Below are positions 59,637 through 64,000 of a stretch of DNA of 64,000 nt, piece after piece. Both the position numbers and the translations under genes were made by a program. Each line of letters starts with the position of its first letter. The stretch's first letter is position 1. Origin of the DNA: JABDIY01 sp963803845 (GTDB taxonomy: Bacteria > Actinomycetota > Acidimicrobiia > Acidimicrobiales > SZUA-35); NCBI GenBank assembly GCA_963803845.1, contig CAWDNZ010000005.1, forward strand, positions 1,984,001-2,048,000, given 5' to 3'. The notes beneath the pieces are model-generated. The model was not told the origin of the DNA and did not search any database. It saw nothing but the letters and a program-made list of their open reading frames with translations.

Positions 59637-61088
59637 CTAGGCAGCTGCGCCACGATCGGTTTCGGCCGCGGCTCGCATCAGCTCGATAAGTCGTTCGAGG
59701 TGATGGCGTTCGGTAGCCTCCACGCCCACGGAGACTCGCACCATCCAGGTGCCGTCCAGTTGGGCAGGCGAGAGAAACGCCTCCCCGGAGATGTTGATCT
59801 GGCGTACCCATTCTTGGGTGTGGGTGTCGACCTGCTCAGCATCATCAAATTGGCTGCCATCGAGGCCGACCGGCCGATACCGAACACAAACCGTCTGCAG
59901 GCGGACCGGTGCCACCACCTCCCAGTTGGGGAGAGCGTTGAACTGCGCAGCCAACCACTCGGCGTTCTCCAGGTCCCGTCGCAGTCTCCTCTGGATGTTC
60001 TCGATCCCGTCGATCCGGATCTGGAACAGTAGTTTGAGCGACCGGAACCGGCGGCCAAGCGGGATACCCCAGTCTCGGTATTGGGTGGCATTCCCACCGG
60101 CGGTGGCGCGAAGGTAACTGGGATTGGTGGACATGACCCGTACCAAATGGTCCGGGTCTTTCAGGTAAAGCAAAGAGCAATCCAGGATCGTGCCGAACCA
60201 CTTGTGGGGGTTCCAACTTATCGAGTCCGCCCCCTGCACCCCATTGAAGAGATCCCGCTTCTCGGGGAGCACCATGGCGGCTCCCGCCATCGCCGCATCA
60301 ACATGGACCCATGTCTTCCAGGGCTGCGCAATCTCCACGATCCGATCGACCGGATCGAATGCGGTTGTGCCTGTTGAGCCCACCGATGCCACCACGATCG
60401 CGGGAATCGAGCCGGCAGCGACATCTGCGCCGATGAGTTGCTCCAAGTGGTGAGGAAGCATGTCTCGCGTCCACCGGTCCACATCCACCAGGCGAATGTC
60501 ATCAGCGCCGTAGCCGGCTAGTAGCGCCGCTTTACGAACTGACGAATGGGCCTCGTCTGTGGTGTAGACACGGAGCCGTCGCCCAAACCCCACCAACCCG
60601 CTGGTTGCCTGCGAGTGATCGGTGGCTCGTTCCCGAGCGGCCAACATAGCCACCAGACAAGCCGTGGAAGCGGTGTCTTGGATCACGCCCTTCCATTGGT
60701 CGTTCAACCCTGTCAACTGCCGCATCCAATCGACGACGACCTCTTCCACCTCGGTGAGTGCCGGGGAGGATTCCCATGAGATTCCCAACGACCCGAGGCC
60801 GGAGGACGCGAAGTCGCCCAGGATTGACGCAAGGCTGGCATTGGAGGGAAACCAACCAAAGTTCATGGGGTGTTGAATCTCGGTGGTAGCCGGGGCAATC
60901 AGCCGTTTGAAATCGTCGAAGACGTCCGTGGCGGCGGCCGGCGACGTGGGCGGTGAGGCCGGAAAGGACGCGATCACGTCACCGGGCTCGACGTCGGGCC
61001 GGACCGGGAGTTCTTCTACGTGAATTCGACGGTCGGCGATCCAGTCGACGATCTCGTGGGCTGCGGTCCGGAACTCCTCTGGCGTCAT
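59637..61088 (-). CDS. PLP-dependent amino-acid decarboxylase (group II, AADC-like)
   Basis: A 483-aa decarboxylase of the aromatic-amino-acid/histidine type. The PLP lysine is in SWNPHKWFGT; substrate-binding segments include HPMNFGWFPSNASLASILGD, TDEAHSSVRKAALLAG and WVHVDAAMAGAAM. Length and order match animal-type DOPA decarboxylase relatives found in bacteria. The substrate is probably an aromatic amino acid but cannot be fixed by eye. It overlaps the methyltransferase gene upstream by 4 nt. Confidence 0.9.
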   Translation of the reverse strand: MTPEEFRTAAHEIVDWIADRRIHVEELPVRPDVEPGDVIASFPASPPTSPAAATDVFDDFKRLIAPATTEIQHPMNFGWFPSNASLASILGDFASSGLGSLGISWESSPALTEVEEVVVDWMRQLTGLNDQWKGVIQDTASTACLVAMLAARERATDHSQATSGLVGFGRRLRVYTTDEAHSSVRKAALLAGYGADDIRLVDVDRWTRDMLPHHLEQLIGADVAAGSIPAIVVASVGSTGTTAFDPVDRIVEIAQPWKTWVHVDAAMAGAAMVLPEKRDLFNGVQGADSISWNPHKWFGTILDCSLLYLKDPDHLVRVMSTNPSYLRATAGGNATQYRDWGIPLGRRFRSLKLLFQIRIDGIENIQRRLRRDLENAEWLAAQFNALPNWEVVAPVRLQTVCVRYRPVGLDGSQFDDAEQVDTHTQEWVRQINISGEAFLSPAQLDGTWMVRVSVGVEATERHHLERLIELMRAAAETDRGAAA

Positions 61089-61774
61089 CGATCAGCAACC
61101 GCTCGTGCGGTGATCGCAATCACGGGCCGACCAGCCAGTTGACGCTCGCCCGCTACCACTTCCACCAAACCCACGCCCCGAAGTCGCTCCCCCATTTCTT
61201 CGGCGTCGACCTTGGTGAACCCGTGGTGGTCGTGGTCGGCGGCATTGGCCCCAAAGCGCTCATGTTCCGGGTGTTCAGGGTTTTCAAAGTCTTCGTCAAC
61301 CAACACCACCCGTCCCCCGGGCACCAGTACCCGATTGATCTCCGCTGCGGCCACGTCGGCGTCGACCCAGTGGTGCATTGTGTTGACCGCCCACAGTGCA
61401 TCGACGGTCTGGGAGGCGGCGGGTAGGTGTTCGGCCGAACCGTGGGCAACGGTGATCAGTTTCCGCGCTCGGTCAACGGTCCGCCGGAGGGTGAGCAGTC
61501 GCCGCAGGAACGGGGTGGGTTCCACGGCTACGACCGACGCCCCCGCCCGGGCTGCACGAATCGTGCCAGCGCCCAGGCCGGCGCCAATGTCCAGCACAAT
61601 CTCGCCGTCTGCTGGTGCAACAAGAGCGACCACTGCATCGTTGATGTCCGAGCGCCACAGCTGCGGTGCCCACCGCAAGTAGCGGAACATGGCCTTCACT
61701 CCCTGGTCACTGGCATGACCGTGTCCGTGATCGTGATCGTGATCGTGATGGCCGTGGTGATCGTGATCGCTCAT
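61085..61774 (-). CDS. SAM-dependent methyltransferase with His-rich N-terminus
   Basis: A 229-aa class I methyltransferase. Motif I is VLDIGAGLGAGTIRAARAG, motif post-I VVAVEPTP, and MHHWVDADVAAAEINRVL is typical of the UbiE-like group. The N-terminus, within the first 20 residues, has about nine histidines alternating with Asp/Gly, which suggests metal binding. Its DNA is a (GTGATC)n simple repeat. ATG 61774 is chosen because the extension to 61810 lacks a Shine-Dalgarno. The gene is coupled to the decarboxylase by a 4-nt overlap, so the amine product may be the substrate. Confidence 0.83.
   Translation of the reverse strand: MSDHDHHGHHDHDHDHGHGHASDQGVKAMFRYLRWAPQLWRSDINDAVVALVAPADGEIVLDIGAGLGAGTIRAARAGASVVAVEPTPFLRRLLTLRRTVDRARKLITVAHGSAEHLPAASQTVDALWAVNTMHHWVDADVAAAEINRVLVPGGRVVLVDEDFENPEHPEHERFGANAADHDHHGFTKVDAEEMGERLRGVGLVEVVAGERQLAGRPVIAITARAVADR
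61727..61749. repeat. GTGATC microsatellite encoding His-Asp repeats
   Basis: Nearly four units of gtgatc. On the minus strand they encode alternating Asp and His in the methyltransferase N-terminus. Slippage here would change the His-tag length in six-base (in-frame) steps. Confidence 0.75.
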
Positions 61775-61948
61775 GACATGTATGCAAGCCGGGAACGATT
61801 GTGAACGCAAGCCGCGAGGTGATGCCTTCTACAGCGCCACTCCGTTCACAGCGACGGACCGCGGAGATTTCTCGGACTCATGATTAGGGGCGGCATAGCC
61901 GGGTACGTCCCACCTTGTCCCCCAGAAACCCACTCAAAGGAGTGAATA

Positions 61949-62299
61949 ATGTTGGAAACATGGAATTACCGACAGGATGTCCGTGACGATACTGATGCCC
62001 TGGTCGATCTGGAAGTTGAAGCACTCGATGGCGGAATCGGCAAGATTGTCGAAGAGTCATTCGAGACCGACTCAAGCCACCTGGTGGTTGATACGGGCTT
62101 CTGGATCTTCGGCACGAAACGCCTCGTTCCCGCCGGCGCAGTCGACCGAGTCGATTTGATCGACAACAAGGTCTACATCAATATGACCAAAGAACAGGTG
62201 AAGAATTCACCAGAGTACAACCCGCCGGAGAACGACTCGCCAGGCGAGGACCACTATGAGCCCTACGTGGAGTACTACTCCCACTATCCCTGGACCTAG
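61949..62299 (+). CDS. PRC-barrel domain protein
   Basis: A 116-aa soluble protein. The PRC-barrel covers residues 15-85 (DLEVEALDGGIGKIVEESFE, then VVDTGFWIFGTKRLVPAGAV). The acidic Tyr-rich tail ends YEPYVEYYSHYPWT. A strong Shine-Dalgarno (aaaggag) precedes the ATG. PRC-barrel proteins serve in RNA processing, photosynthesis and stress adaptation, so the role is open. A GC-rich hairpin follows 36 bp after the stop. Confidence 0.86.
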   Translation: MLETWNYRQDVRDDTDALVDLEVEALDGGIGKIVEESFETDSSHLVVDTGFWIFGTKRLVPAGAVDRVDLIDNKVYINMTKEQVKNSPEYNPPENDSPGEDHYEPYVEYYSHYPWT

Positions 62300-62335
62300 T
62301 AGGCGAAACGCAGCGAAGCACTAGCCTCCACAAGC

Positions 62336-62370
62336 GGGCGCCCCGACCGTCGCAGAACGGCGGGGCGCCC
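62336..62370. terminator. terminator-like GC-rich hairpin
   Basis: A 10-bp stem (gggcgccccg / cggggcgccc) with a 15-nt loop in which ccgt/acgg can pair further. It lies 36 bp after the PRC-barrel stop. No T tract follows. Confidence 0.6.
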
Positions 62371-62447
62371 ATCGGCTCTGGCGTGACGAGCGACGGGCTC
62401 GGCCCCAACGATTGCCGTGGTAGCTGGGACAGTGCGACACTCCTCTC

Positions 62448-64000
<1,553 letters not shown>

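Noticed and set aside
61908..61920. gggtacgtccc motif upstream of the PRC-barrel gene
   Set aside because: Arms are too close together (11 nt in total) for the 14-nt DosR-type geometry.

Overview
The window looks like a chromosomal segment of a high-GC Gram-positive bacterium (Actinomycetota). The evidence is high GC with GTG/TTG starts, LprG- and BMP-type lipoproteins, a DosR-type response regulator, a Rv1738-type (DUF1876) protein and a group 3b-type [NiFe]-hydrogenase resembling that of mycobacteria. A placement near Acidimicrobiia is only a guess. I saw no rRNA, tRNA, CRISPR array, prophage or insertion sequence.

Most of the window reads as a dormancy/hypoxia island. A close DosR homologue (51331-51999) shares the mycobacterial DosR recognition helix. 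About twenty intergenic sites resemble the DosR palindrome (core GGGAC-4-GTCCC), including one upstream of the dosR-like gene itself. Box-linked genes include a [NiFe]-hydrogenase operon (33847-38497), a PPDK/PFOR operon (41971-49706), an operon of acyl-CoA synthetase, 2-oxoacid dehydrogenase E1a/E1b/E2 and acyl carrier protein (25462-30724), a sulfide/persulfide module (57435-59600), five universal stress proteins, three PNPOx-like flavoproteins, two ribosome-hibernation-type proteins (31590-31844, 49805-51223), a cyclopropane synthase and several membrane proteins. In ten promoters the box ends 35-39 nt (nine of them 35-37) before the start codon, and nearly all of these starts lack a Shine-Dalgarno, which suggests leaderless mRNAs. 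Where the box lies 56 nt or more away, a Shine-Dalgarno is usually visible.

Layout: 1-3.9 kb hemerythrin-like protein, threonine catabolism (tdh-kbl) and an orphan receiver; 3.9-11.7 kb membrane proteins, ArsR regulator, Hsp20 and CFA synthase; 11.7-16.8 kb a nucleoside-type ABC importer; 16.9-17.4 kb a broken cation exchanger; 17.4-25.4 kb a desulfurase-like aminotransferase, membrane proteins, a CoA-binding protein and an LprG/P55-like lipid export pair; 25.4-33.6 kb the dehydrogenase-ACP operon, stress proteins and a PAS histidine kinase; 33.8-41.3 kb hydrogenase, stress protein and SulP transporter; 41.3-51.2 kb pyruvate metabolism and hibernation factor; 51.3-59.6 kb the DosR-like regulator with a degenerate kinase, stress proteins and sulfur genes; 59.6-64 kb amino-acid decarboxylase, methyltransferase, PRC-barrel protein and a truncated fatty-acyl-CoA ligase.

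Inferred working model: under low oxygen or redox stress the PAS kinase at 32016-33605 phosphorylates the DosR-like regulator. This switches on H2/NAD(P)H cycling, ferredoxin-linked pyruvate metabolism, persulfide handling, membrane remodelling and ribosome protection. The kinase-like protein encoded directly after the regulator has Gln in place of the phospho-accepting His and no ATPase domain, so it cannot be a conventional partner kinase.
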